A stretch of 64,000 nucleotides of DNA from positions 1 to 64,000 of the forward strand of contig DATKBT010000149.1 of the NCBI GenBank assembly GCA_035546295.1, in the 5' to 3' direction. This DNA is from DATKBT01 sp035546295 (lineage in GTDB: Bacteria; Acidobacteriota; Thermoanaerobaculia; Multivoradales; Multivoraceae). This document shows positions 55,960 to 64,000 of this stretch, piece by piece. Positions within the stretch are counted from its first letter, which is position 1. The number at the start of each line of letters is the position of its first letter. A program made the translations under genes and the position numbers. Under the pieces are notes generated by a model. That model was not told the DNA's origin, searched no databases, and saw nothing but the letters and a program-made list of their open reading frames with translations.

Positions 55960-58587
55960 CTAGCTCGCGCCGCGGTAGATCGAGTTGAACAGCAGCTTGA
56001 AGGTGCCATGGGGCTGCCCGCGGTGCTGGCTGCGCAGGCCGAGCAGGATCACGCGGCCCTCCTCCACTTCGGCTTCGACCACCGCGGCGTTGCCTTCGAG
56101 CACGCTGCCTCCGAGCATCCAGCCGGAGAGCAGCAGGTCCTCCTCGGCCCAGCGTGCGGCGACGCTGATCGCCTCCGGGGGCTCGGGCTCGATGCCGCGC
56201 TGTCGCTCGGAGCGACTCGCCCGGCGCCCGATCTCGAACGCGGGGCTGCGCGCGAAGAAGGCGGCCGCGTCGGGCTGCACGCCCCAGGCGAGCGGGTGCG
56301 AGGTGTCGACTGCGAGGCGCAGGATGGTGCCGGGGACGAAAAAGCTGTCGCTCGAGCGCCTCTCGGTGACGTTGCGAATCTCGAGATCGAGGAGGGTGAG
56401 CGGCAGCTCGCTGGCCGAGTCCAGCGCCACCAGGGTGCCGCCCGAGTCGACGAACTCGAGGAGGTGGAAGAGGCCGCGCGAGGTCATGCCGCCGGCGTAG
56501 GGCGCGGGCATCAGGTCGGCGTCGAGGCCGCGGTGCATGCTGGCGAGGCTGGCGTCGGGGAGCAGGATCACGTCGAAACGCTCGGCGAGCTCGCCCGCCC
56601 GCACGTCCGCATCGTGCACGCGTTCGTAGCGGAACTCGAACTGCTCGAGCACCCAGCGGGTCCAGCCTTCGTCGATGTTGCCCCCCCAGGCGTGGTAGAC
56701 GCCGAGCCGAGGAGTGCGCAGCTCGACGATCTCCCCCGCGGGCCGCGCGCGCAGCGCGATGCGTTCGACCCCCAGCGCGCCGGTGTGGCGGTCGAGCTCC
56801 CGACCGGCGGCCTCGTCGTTCTCGATCAGGAAGGAGCCGGCCGGCCAGTCCTGGCGGGCGGCCGAGAGCGGCGCGGCGAGCCGCGACACCGGGATTCCGG
56901 CCGCCAGCAGCCGATTGACGACGGTGAAGGCGTCGTTGGCGCGCGGGTCGAGCGCCCAGCCCCAGCGCCCGCCGCCGTGGGTCTCGGCTGCGGGGACCGC
57001 CGCCCACTCCACCGGCTCGGTGCGCACGTCGACCGCGACTTCGTGGCGAACGACCTCGACGCCCATCTGGAGCGGCAGAGTCCAGCCGGTGATGTCGTAG
57101 GGAAGCTCGGGGGGCCCGCCCGGGTAGAGCCGGCGGTCCGGGTAGACCTGCGGGTTCAGCAGATCGGTGACGTACGGCCGGAAGGCCTGTGCGCCGCGCA
57201 CCAGGTAGCTGCCGGCGGCGTACTCCCGGCGATCCTCTCCCTCGCCCACCGAGAAGGCCGACGCCGCGCGGTCGACCTCGACGCCCCCCCAGCGCAGGAC
57301 GTCGACCAGGCGTGCCGCGGTGCCGTCGTCCCACTGCCCGGCGGGGATCACGTAGGTCTCGCCGGCGCCCCGTTCGATCGCGTCGCGGCCCATTCGATAG
57401 ATGTCGTAGAGCCACTCCTCCCGCCGCTTCGCCCCGATGTCGAGCACCGCCATCGAGCCGGTGATCATGTATTCGCAGCTGTTGCGGAAGTGCCACTCGC
57501 CGCCCTCGAAGGGGTTGGGATAGAAGGTGCTCGGATCACTCGTCGAGACGCCGGTCGAGCCGAAGCTGCTGGGGAATTTCTCGGGGTCGTACACCATCGA
57601 GGCCGGCGAGGAATGTCCGGTCTCGGTGAGGATGCCCACCATGTTGTGGAAGTAGGGCGCGGTGCGCATGCCACCGTTCCACCAGGTGTCGAAGTTGACC
57701 CGCGAAAGGGCGCCGGACTTGCTCTCCTGATCGAAGCGGCGTCCCATCGCCTCGCCGACCAGGTTGATCCCGCGCATCACGAGCGCCGGGATGTTGGGGT
57801 TCATCGGGTCCTCGAACGGCGGCAGGAAGATGCGGGCGGGGAAGGGCGCCTCCTGGTGCTGGTTGTAGACGATCTGGGGATACCACTGGTGGTAGAGCAG
57901 GCGTCCGACGTTGCGGCTCTCCGGCTGGTTGAACATGAACCAGTCGCGGTTGTTGTCGTGGCCGACGTACTTCTGGTAGAGCTCCGGCAGCGGTGCCTCT
58001 TCGTAGGGGGTCCCAACGTGCTCTCGGTACCACTCGGCGACCATGGTGGTGCCGTCCGGATTCAGGTTGGGCAGCAGCAGGAAGATCACCTGATCTCGGA
58101 TCGAGTGCCACTCGGGCGTCTCCTCGGAGACCGCGAGATGCGCCAGCCACGGAGCCGTCTGGGCGTGGGCGCGCTCGGTCGAGTGGAGCCCGAAGTCGAT
58201 CCAGACGACCGCCTTGCCCTCGCGCGCCAGCGCTCGCGCCTCCTCGTCGGAGAGATCCTGGGCGCGCGCCAGCCGCTCGGCGATTTCTCGCCAGCGCTCG
58301 AGCTGAGCCATGTTCTCCTCGGAGGAGATGATCGACAGGATCTGGGTCCTGCCCTCGGCGGTGGCGCCGATGTCGAACACCTCGATGCGGTTGCTCGCGG
58401 CGTCGAGCGCTCGGAAGTAGCGCTCGATCTCCTCGTAGGTGGCGAGCCGACGCTCCGCGCAGGGAGCGAAGCCGAACGAGGACTCGGGTGTCGGCACCTG
58501 GTCGGCAGCGAGCGCAGCGCCGGCCTGGAGCAGGAGCGCGAGGGCGACGGCCGTCATCGAGCCGGTGAACGAGGCGAGGTTCTTCAT
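55960..58587 (-). CDS. Secreted M14-family zinc carboxypeptidase-like protein
   Basis: 875 residues with a signal peptide (about 1-27). The N-terminal half is an M14 metallopeptidase: GLHSTERAH supplies the zinc His135 and Glu138 (HxxE), YNQHQEAPF the third zinc ligand, and ILTETGHSS the catalytic Glu. The C-terminal half is a long non-peptidase region including a class I glutamine-amidotransferase-like stretch (FDVILLPDAS, GGTLVALDS). Such large M14 proteins are common in Acidobacteriota and digest peptides outside the cytoplasm. The start ATG lies at the edge of a 20-bp repeat array. It is followed by no gene on the same strand. Confidence 0.85.
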   Translation of the reverse strand: MKNLASFTGSMTAVALALLLQAGAALAADQVPTPESSFGFAPCAERRLATYEEIERYFRALDAASNRIEVFDIGATAEGRTQILSIISSEENMAQLERWREIAERLARAQDLSDEEARALAREGKAVVWIDFGLHSTERAHAQTAPWLAHLAVSEETPEWHSIRDQVIFLLLPNLNPDGTTMVAEWYREHVGTPYEEAPLPELYQKYVGHDNNRDWFMFNQPESRNVGRLLYHQWYPQIVYNQHQEAPFPARIFLPPFEDPMNPNIPALVMRGINLVGEAMGRRFDQESKSGALSRVNFDTWWNGGMRTAPYFHNMVGILTETGHSSPASMVYDPEKFPSSFGSTGVSTSDPSTFYPNPFEGGEWHFRNSCEYMITGSMAVLDIGAKRREEWLYDIYRMGRDAIERGAGETYVIPAGQWDDGTAARLVDVLRWGGVEVDRAASAFSVGEGEDRREYAAGSYLVRGAQAFRPYVTDLLNPQVYPDRRLYPGGPPELPYDITGWTLPLQMGVEVVRHEVAVDVRTEPVEWAAVPAAETHGGGRWGWALDPRANDAFTVVNRLLAAGIPVSRLAAPLSAARQDWPAGSFLIENDEAAGRELDRHTGALGVERIALRARPAGEIVELRTPRLGVYHAWGGNIDEGWTRWVLEQFEFRYERVHDADVRAGELAERFDVILLPDASLASMHRGLDADLMPAPYAGGMTSRGLFHLLEFVDSGGTLVALDSASELPLTLLDLEIRNVTERRSSDSFFVPGTILRLAVDTSHPLAWGVQPDAAAFFARSPAFEIGRRASRSERQRGIEPEPPEAISVAARWAEEDLLLSGWMLGGSVLEGNAAVVEAEVEEGRVILLGLRSQHRGQPHGTFKLLFNSIYRGAS

Positions 58588-58690
58588 CGGACGGTTCTCC
58601 GAGCTTGACCGGACGTTTCTCCGATGTTGATCGGCCGATCTCCGATCTGATCGGCCGATCTCCGATCCGATCGGCCGGTCTCGACTCCGG
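58586..58690. repeat. About five 20-bp tandem units upstream of the M14 gene
   Basis: Imperfect 19-22-bp units run from the M14 start codon outward. The central three contain GATCGGCCGATC (58629-58640, 58649-58660) and a variant at 58669-58680, spaced exactly 20 bp apart. GATCGGCCGATC is itself a perfect 12-bp palindrome. Two-turn helical spacing would put all copies on one DNA face, as expected for a cooperative operator. Confidence 0.75.
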
Positions 58691-58738
58691 CGCGCGCCAC
58701 GAGACTGCGCGCTAGAGAGGCATGAGCTGCGCGGCATG

Positions 58739-60124
58739 CTATCGGGCGCTCGTCGAGCCGGCCGCCCAGGCCTCGGCGTGGTCGAGGCTCCTGCGGAAGG
58801 GCCGCAGCCCCGCCCACAGCAGCAGCGCCGAGCCGATGTGGGCCGCAGTGGCGACGATCAGGAGCGAATAGCGAATCGCCATGTCGTCGCCGAACACGAA
58901 GTCGGTGGTCATCGCGACCGCGGTGGGTCCGAGGCCGAGGCCGATCAGGTTGACCACGAATAGGTACAGGGCCGAGGCCTGCCCCCGCATCTCGTTGGGC
59001 ATCATCTCCTGGATCGCGGCCGGCGCGCAGCCGAACGGCATCGAGGCGAAGAACACGGTCGGCACCAGGAGGGCGAGCGAAGCCGTCGGGTCGCCGACGA
59101 TCGGGTAGAGCAGCCCGGTCGGCGTCCACACCACGGCGGCGATCAGGCCGGCGCGCATCTTGGCATCGCGGAAGCCGCGCTGCGACAGCCAGTCCGCGAC
59201 CCGACCGCCGAAGACGATGCCGGCGGTGCCGGCGAGCATGACGATCAGGCCGTAGGCGACCCCCGCCTGACGCGCCGTGTACTCGTGGGTGCGCTGGTAG
59301 AAGGCCGGGATCCAGGCGCTCGATCCGTAGCTCGAGAACGACAGCAGCGCGAAGCCGACGTTGTGGCAGAAGAAGGTCTTCCAGTTGGACCGGATGTAGG
59401 CCACGACCTCGCGCACCGGCACGTTGACCACGGCCCCCGTCGCCGAACGTCGTGCATCCCGACGGTAGGGCTCCTTGAAGGTCAACAGCAGGAGCGAGAG
59501 CGCGACGCCAGGAAGTCCGACCATGAAGAAGACCACCTGCCAGGGGCGCGTCGCGCCGACCAGCGGCAGGTCCCACAGCTCCTGCCCCGACGCCATGCCG
59601 ACGACCACGCCTCCCAACAGATAGGCCATGCCGGAGCCGATGTAGATGCCCATCGAGTAGACGCTGATGGCGGTCGCCAGACGCTTGCGCGGAAACGAGT
59701 CGGTGATCATCGAGTAGGCGGCCGGCGACAGCGCCGCCTCGCCGACGCCGACGCCCATGCGCAGCAGCAGGAACTGCCAGAAGCGCTGGGCCAGACCGCA
59801 CGCGGCCGTCATCAGGCTCCACACGATGAGCCCGGCGGCGATGATCCCGCGCCGGCTCTTGGAGTCGGCGAGCCGCCCCAGCGGAATCCCGAAGAAGGTG
59901 TAGAACACCGCGAAGCTGAAGCCCATCAGGAGCGACATCTCGGTGTCCGAGATCCCGAGGTCGCGCCGGATCGGGCCGACCAGGAGGGACAGGATCTGAC
60001 GGTCGATGAACGAGAAGACGTAGATGAGCATCAGCACCGCCACCATCCACCAGGCGAGGCCGCTGGCCGGGTAGGGGCGCTCCTGGGTCGACACAGCAGT
60101 GCCGTCGCTGGGCTTCACGCTCAC
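58739..60124 (-). CDS. MFS transporter, spinster-like
   Basis: 461 residues, 12 membrane helices. The first helix SFIDRQILSLLVGPIRRDLG, then FGIPLGRLADSKSRRGIIA (MFS loop motif) and LRMGVGVGEAALSPAAYS, fit the spinster-like group. These export lipids or small organic acids, but the substrate is usually not predictable. The GTG start at 60124 has AGGAGG 6 bp upstream, which settles it. It is on the same strand as the M14 gene but separated by 150 bp with a repeat array, so the two may be regulated separately. Confidence 0.88.
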   Translation of the reverse strand: MSVKPSDGTAVSTQERPYPASGLAWWMVAVLMLIYVFSFIDRQILSLLVGPIRRDLGISDTEMSLLMGFSFAVFYTFFGIPLGRLADSKSRRGIIAAGLIVWSLMTAACGLAQRFWQFLLLRMGVGVGEAALSPAAYSMITDSFPRKRLATAISVYSMGIYIGSGMAYLLGGVVVGMASGQELWDLPLVGATRPWQVVFFMVGLPGVALSLLLLTFKEPYRRDARRSATGAVVNVPVREVVAYIRSNWKTFFCHNVGFALLSFSSYGSSAWIPAFYQRTHEYTARQAGVAYGLIVMLAGTAGIVFGGRVADWLSQRGFRDAKMRAGLIAAVVWTPTGLLYPIVGDPTASLALLVPTVFFASMPFGCAPAAIQEMMPNEMRGQASALYLFVVNLIGLGLGPTAVAMTTDFVFGDDMAIRYSLLIVATAAHIGSALLLWAGLRPFRRSLDHAEAWAAGSTSAR

Positions 60125-60283
60125 GCTGATCCTCCTGCGGAGCTGCGGTCTGAAGGGTGCGCCAGCATAGCAGCGGCGCGCTCGACGGTTCGCGGTGGGA
60201 GGGGCGGGCGTCTCGAAGCCGACCCCTCGCTCCACGAGCTGATCGCGGACACCTTCCGCGGACGCCTCCGTTTCTACACCGTC

Positions 60284-60538
60284 ATGTCCTGGGTCTGGAC
60301 CGGCGTCCTCGCCGCTCTCATGTTCTACTGCGGGTGGCGGACGTTCCAGACGGAGGGCGCCGAGCAGGTGGTCTGGCAAACCGCCGCGATCTTCTGCATG
60401 CTGGGAGTCGCGCTGCTCGAGCTCTTCGTGTGGATGGAGATCCACCGCAAGTCGCTGCTGCGTGAGCTCGAGCGTCTCGAGCTCCGACTCCTCGAGCGCG
60501 ACCGGCCGACGCCGGCCGCGGAGGAGCCACAGCCTTGA
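60284..60538 (+). CDS. Small two-helix membrane protein (DUF6768-like), start unclear
   Basis: Two membrane segments with WVWTGVLAALMFYCGWRTF and TAAIFCMLGVALLELFVWMEI, then a basic helix RKSLLRELERLELRLLER. This resembles small DUF6768-type membrane proteins, often partnered with ECF sigma factors. The conserved character continues upstream of the ATG at 60284 (DPSLHELIADTFRGRLRFYTV), but no ATG, GTG or TTG lies in frame there; a CTG at 60239 is the nearest alternative. Either a rare start is used or a base is missing. No sigma factor gene is adjacent. Confidence 0.55.
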   Translation: MSWVWTGVLAALMFYCGWRTFQTEGAEQVVWQTAAIFCMLGVALLELFVWMEIHRKSLLRELERLELRLLERDRPTPAAEEPQP

Positions 60539-60545
60539 CTCGGAA

Positions 60546-60576
60546 TTTGATGAATCAAAATCGCTCGTGGTACAAG
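60546..60576 (+). promoter_or_regulatory. Promoter with overlapping palindrome upstream of the ABC exporter
   Basis: TTGATG (60547-60552), 18-bp spacer and TACAAG (60571-60576), with a predicted start about 35 bp before the ATPase ATG. The -35 overlaps the inverted repeat TTTGAT-GA-ATCAAA (60546-60559), an AT-rich patch that could be a repressor site. Confidence 0.4.
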
Positions 60577-60616
60577 GTTCGACAGCCGTTTTCACGCCGT
60601 GACCCGAAGCGCGACC

Positions 60617-61384
60617 ATGCCTCGTCAGCGTCCCTACGACTCCAGCCGCAGCGGCGCCGAGCCGCCGCCCTCCCCAGCATCCTCCGCGATCTTCTCGCTG
60701 TACGGGGTGACCAAGGTCTACCGGATGGGGGAGGTCGAGGTGCACGCGTTGCGCGGCATCGAGCTCGAGCTGCCAGAGGGAGAGCTCACCGTCCTGCTCG
60801 GACCTTCGGGCTCCGGCAAGTCGACCCTGCTCAACATCCTCGGCGGCCTCGACGTCCCGACGGCGGGCTCGGTGCTGTTTCGCGGTCGAGACCTCGCCAC
60901 CGCGAGCGAGCGCGAGCTGACCGAGTACCGGCGTTCGGGGGTCGGCTTCGTCTTCCAGTTCTACAACCTGATCCCGTCGCTCACCGCGCGCGAGAACGTC
61001 GCCCTGGTGACCGAGATCGCAGCCGACCCGATGACGCCGGAGGAGGCGCTCGAGATGGTCGACCTGGGACCGCGAATCGACCACTTCCCGGCGCAGCTCT
61101 CGGGTGGCGAGCAGCAGCGGGTGGCGATCGCGCGGGCGATCGCCAAGCGGCCCGACGTCCTGCTCTGCGACGAGCCGACCGGCGCGCTCGACATCGCCAC
61201 CGGCATCGTCGTGCTCGAGGCGATCGATCGGATCAACAACGAGCTGGGGACCACGGTGGCCGTGATCACCCACAACGCCGCGATCGCCGACATGGCGGAT
61301 CGAGTGCTGATCATGGCCGATGGCCTGATCGCCGACCAGCGGGTCAACGAGACCCGCAAGCCGCTCACGGAGCTCTCGTGGTGA
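60617..61384 (+). CDS. ABC transporter ATPase (MacB/LolD family)
   Basis: 255 residues. Walker A GPSGSGKSTLL, Q-loop VFQFYNLIPSLTA, signature LSGGEQQRVAIARA, Walker B VLLCDEPTGALD and H-loop VITHN are all present, so it should be active. The pattern is that of ATPases paired with FtsX-type permeases, which drive export or lipoprotein release rather than classical uptake. I chose ATG 60617; GTG 60599 is an alternative. The permease follows after 43 bp, and the start of an adaptor protein comes after that. Confidence 0.94.
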   Translation: MPRQRPYDSSRSGAEPPPSPASSAIFSLYGVTKVYRMGEVEVHALRGIELELPEGELTVLLGPSGSGKSTLLNILGGLDVPTAGSVLFRGRDLATASERELTEYRRSGVGFVFQFYNLIPSLTARENVALVTEIAADPMTPEEALEMVDLGPRIDHFPAQLSGGEQQRVAIARAIAKRPDVLLCDEPTGALDIATGIVVLEAIDRINNELGTTVAVITHNAAIADMADRVLIMADGLIADQRVNETRKPLTELSW

Positions 61385-61385
61385 G

Positions 61386-61415
61386 CCTCGTCGTCGCGAG
61401 CCCCATCGTCGCGAG
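61386..61415 (+). repeat. Two 15-bp tandem units between ABC genes
   Basis: CCTCGTCGTCGCGAG and CCCCATCGTCGCGAG, adjacent, in the 43-bp gap between the ATPase and permease genes. Confidence 0.6.
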
Positions 61416-61427
61416 TCGGGGGACGCG

Positions 61428-63794
61428 ATGCGGATGCTGACCCGCAAGCTCGTGCGCGACCTGTGGGGGATCCGCTCGCAGGCGATCGCGATCGCGCTGG
61501 TGATGGCCTCGGGTGTGGCGCTGTTCGTGATGGCGCGCGGCAACTTCTCCTCGCTGCGCCTGACCCAGCAGACCTACTATCGCGACTACCACTTCGCCGA
61601 GGTGTTCGCCAACGTTAAACGAGCTCCGCAGAGGCTCGCGGCCGAGATCGAGCGGATCCCGGGCGTCCGCCAGGTCCAGACGCGCACGGTCGCGGAGGTC
61701 GTCCTCGACGTCCCCGGGATGGAGCAACCGGCTCGCGGCCGGCTGGTGTCGCTCCCCGACAGCGGCGAGCGCCCGGAGCTCAACGACCTCTACCTGCGAC
61801 GCGGACGCTGGATCGATCCGACGCGGCCCGAGGAGGTCCTGGCCAACGAGGCGTTCGTCGAGGCGCACGGTTTCGAGCCCGGCGGCACCGTCACCGCGGT
61901 GATCAACGGCCGGCGCAGAGAGCTCGAGATCGTCGGCGTGGTGATGTCTCCGGAGTTCGTCTACACCATCGGGGCCGGCGAGCTCTTCCCGGACCCGCGG
62001 CGCTACGGAATCCTGTGGATGGCGCGCAAGCCGCTGGCGAGCGCCTTCGACATGGAGGGGGGCTTCAACGACGTGGCGCTCGCCCTCGACCCCGGCGCGC
62101 AGGAGGCCGAGGTCATCGCCCGGCTCGATCGCCTGCTCGAGCCCTACGGGGGCGTCGGCGCCGTGCCGCGCGCGCTGCAGCTCTCGCACTGGTACCTCGA
62201 GAGCGAGCTGGGCGGGCTCGAGACGATGGCGCTGGTGATGCCGACGATCTTCCTCGGCGTCGCCGCCTTCCTGCTCAACGTGGTGCTGCGCCGCATCGTT
62301 GCGGTCCAGCGCGAGCAGATCGCCCAGCTCAAGGCGCTCGGCTACGGCAACCGGGCGCTGGCCTGGCACTACCTGCAGTGGTCGGGATCGATCACGGCGA
62401 TCGGTACGGTGGTCGGAGTGCTCTCGGGGATCTGGCTGAGCGTCCAGATGCTCGACATGTACATGCTCTACTTCGAGTTCCCGGAGCTGCGCTACGACTT
62501 CTCGTGGGCCAACGTCCTCGGGGCGCTGGCGTTCTCGGGCGGCGCGGCCGCGATCGGCGCGATCGGCGCGGTGCGCGGCGCAGTGCGCCTGCCCCCGGCC
62601 GAGGCGATGCGGCCGCAGCCGCCGGCCAGCTACCGGCGCACGCTGATCGAGCGGCTGTTCGGGGCGCGCTGGCTGAGCCAGCCGTCGCGCATCATCCTGC
62701 GCAACCTCTCTCGAACGCCGGTGCGTGCCGGCCTGTCGATCCTGGGCATCGCTTTCGCCTGCGCCATCGTCGTCACCGGCGGAGCCATGATGGACTCGAT
62801 CGACGAGATCCTGCGGCTCCAGTTCGATCTCGCCCAGCGCCAGGACGTCACCGTCACCTTCTTCGAGCCGGCGAGCCCCGCGGCCTACTACGAGCTCGCT
62901 CGCCTGCCCGGCGTCGTCGACGTCGAGCCGATGCGCACGACGCCGGCGAGGCTGACGGCGGGGCCGCGGTCGCGGCAGGTCGGCATCACGGGGGTGGCTC
63001 GAAACGCTCAGCTCCAGCGCGTGGTGGACGCTCGCGGCCGACCGATCGAGCCGCCGATCGACGGTGTGCTGCTCTCGAAGGTGCTCGCCGAGCGGCTGGC
63101 GGTGGAACCCGGCGATCCGCTCGAGGTCGCCGTCCTCGAGGGACGGCGGCCGGTGGTCGAGACGGTGGTCGCGGGGACCGTCGAGGACTTCGTCGGCACC
63201 GCCGCCTACATGGAGATCGGGGCGCTGCGTCGCCTGCTGCGCGAAGGGGCGACGCTGTCGGGGGCGGCGCTGTTGATCGATTCCGCTCAACAGGAACGCT
63301 TGCTCTCGCGGTTGAAGGAGACGCCGCTGGTCGCCGGGGTCGGCCTCGAGCAGGCCGTGATCGACAACTTCGAGACTTACTTGGCGGACAACATGACGAC
63401 CTTTCTACTCGCGCAGCTCGGGTTCGCGGTGGTCATCGCGTTCGGCGTGATCTACAACACGGCGCGGATCTCGCTGTCGGAGCGCAACCGGGAGCTGGCC
63501 TCGCTGCGGGTGATGGGCTTTCGGCGCGGCGAGATCGCCTACATCCTGCTCGGGGAGCTGGCCGCGCTGACCGTCGTCGCTCTGCCGGTAGGAATGCTGC
63601 TGGGGTACGGAATGCTGGCGGCAGCGCTCAGCGCGTTCGAGACCGAGCTCTACCGGATGCCGCTGGTGATCTCGTCGCAGGCGTTCGGGGTGGCGATCGT
63701 CACCGTGCTCGCCTCGGCGGCGATCTCGGCGCTGGTGGTGAGACGACGGCTGAACACGCTCGACCTGGTGGCGGTCCTGAAGACGAGGGAGTAG
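61428..63794 (+). CDS. ABC transporter permease with two FtsX domains
   Basis: 788 residues. An N-terminal helix (about 18-38), a large periplasmic domain, three helices forming the first FtsX unit (LVMPTIFLGVAAFLLNVVL, SITAIGTVVGVLSGI, ALAFSGGAAAIGAIGAV), then a second copy: helix near IILRNLSRTPVRAGLSI, periplasmic domain, and three C-terminal helices (FAVVIAFGVIYNTARISLSE onward). The duplicated layout is that of exporters such as the LolCDE-like and macrolide-type relatives. The substrate is unknown. It probably works with the ATPase before it and the membrane-fusion protein after it. Confidence 0.92.
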   Translation: MRMLTRKLVRDLWGIRSQAIAIALVMASGVALFVMARGNFSSLRLTQQTYYRDYHFAEVFANVKRAPQRLAAEIERIPGVRQVQTRTVAEVVLDVPGMEQPARGRLVSLPDSGERPELNDLYLRRGRWIDPTRPEEVLANEAFVEAHGFEPGGTVTAVINGRRRELEIVGVVMSPEFVYTIGAGELFPDPRRYGILWMARKPLASAFDMEGGFNDVALALDPGAQEAEVIARLDRLLEPYGGVGAVPRALQLSHWYLESELGGLETMALVMPTIFLGVAAFLLNVVLRRIVAVQREQIAQLKALGYGNRALAWHYLQWSGSITAIGTVVGVLSGIWLSVQMLDMYMLYFEFPELRYDFSWANVLGALAFSGGAAAIGAIGAVRGAVRLPPAEAMRPQPPASYRRTLIERLFGARWLSQPSRIILRNLSRTPVRAGLSILGIAFACAIVVTGGAMMDSIDEILRLQFDLAQRQDVTVTFFEPASPAAYYELARLPGVVDVEPMRTTPARLTAGPRSRQVGITGVARNAQLQRVVDARGRPIEPPIDGVLLSKVLAERLAVEPGDPLEVAVLEGRRPVVETVVAGTVEDFVGTAAYMEIGALRRLLREGATLSGAALLIDSAQQERLLSRLKETPLVAGVGLEQAVIDNFETYLADNMTTFLLAQLGFAVVIAFGVIYNTARISLSERNRELASLRVMGFRRGEIAYILLGELAALTVVALPVGMLLGYGMLAAALSAFETELYRMPLVISSQAFGVAIVTVLASAAISALVVRRRLNTLDLVAVLKTRE

Positions 63795-63947
63795 ATCGTG
63801 GACGGGAGCGCTCGCATGCTGCGTGAGGAATCTCGTCGTCGTCTCATCGGCGACGGAGCGAAGGAGCACGAGGCCGAGACGGCACGGCATTCGGAAGGTC
63901 GAGCGCGGACTGCGCGGGCGGCTCGAGCGCATCCTGAGGAGAGGTCG

Positions 63948-64000
63948 ATGCGAAAGCGGTGGAGATGGGTGGTCGGCCTGGCGGTGGTGATCGTAGTGGT
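63948..64000 (+). CDS. Start of a probable membrane-fusion adaptor protein (partial)
   Basis: The first 17 codons, MRKRWRWVVGLAVVIVV, run off the window: a positively charged end followed by a hydrophobic helix, as in HlyD/MacA-type adaptors. AGGAGAGG lies 3-10 bp before the ATG, supporting this start. The same frame is open back to GTG 63798, but that stretch is low-complexity. Function is assigned mainly from its place after an FtsX-type permease. Confidence 0.55.
   Translation, partial: MRKRWRWVVGLAVVIVV

Overview
The window is GC-rich DNA of about 70% G+C, densely packed with genes that often overlap by 4 bp. The gene content is one of aerobic or micro-aerobic respiration: two alternative complex III (ACIII, quinol:cytochrome c oxidoreductase) gene sets, two different haem-copper oxidases, a cytochrome bd-superfamily protein and a haem-biosynthesis cluster. 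A very large Ser/Thr kinase-STAND-TPR regulator, a spinster-type MFS transporter and an M14 peptidase complete the picture. Together this points to an environmental Gram-negative bacterium such as an Acidobacteriota member. That is an inference from gene content; no rRNA or other phylogenetic marker is present.

Layout. (1) 0.35-6.0 kb, plus strand: tetrapyrrole cluster hemL, an internally deleted hemA, hemC, hemD, hemB and a HemQ-like gene. (2) 6.3-8.0 kb: two small membrane proteins and a SCO1-like protein. (3) 8.5-24.3 kb, plus strand: twelve closely spaced genes, actA-actB-actE, a CydA-like protein, three c-type cytochrome proteins (one carrying an ethylbenzene-dehydrogenase-gamma-like haem domain), then a Usp/PCP_red fusion, a GNAT protein, an Mrp-type Fe-S carrier, a zinc-ribbon PCP_red protein and a radical SAM/SPASM protein with a C-terminal PCP_red domain. 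This run is the most unusual part of the window. (4) 24.7-33.3 kb, minus strand: actC-actD-actF, a cupredoxin, and an A1-type cytochrome c oxidase (coxA, coxC, cox4, a small membrane protein, coxB). (5) 33.5-36.6 kb: a CtaA-like protein, a HAD hydrolase and a sulfurtransferase. (6) 37.0-50.4 kb, plus strand: a complete actABCDEF set followed by SCO and a caa3-type A2 oxidase (coxB with fused cytochrome c, coxA, coxC, cox4), preceded by a perfect Rex-like operator. (7) 50.6-55.8 kb: the giant kinase/pseudo-cyclase/STAND/TPR protein and a DUF4242 protein. (8) 56-64 kb: M14 peptidase, MFS transporter, a small membrane protein, and an ABC exporter (ATPase, double-FtsX permease and the start of a membrane-fusion adaptor).

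How it fits together. The haem cluster supplies tetrapyrrole to a cytochrome-rich respiratory chain. The second ACIII plus caa3 set is a self-contained quinol-to-oxygen pathway. The first ACIII is split: ActA/B/E lie with the bd-like protein, and ActC/D/F lie 17 kb away on the other strand beside the A1 oxidase. The bd-like operon also appears to carry its own maturation genes (Fe-S carrier, radical SAM enzyme and three proteins sharing PCP_red-like domains), which suggests a modified haem or another dedicated cofactor. A second theme is short tandem repeats (6-30 bp) concentrated at gene starts, gene ends and protein linkers throughout the window.
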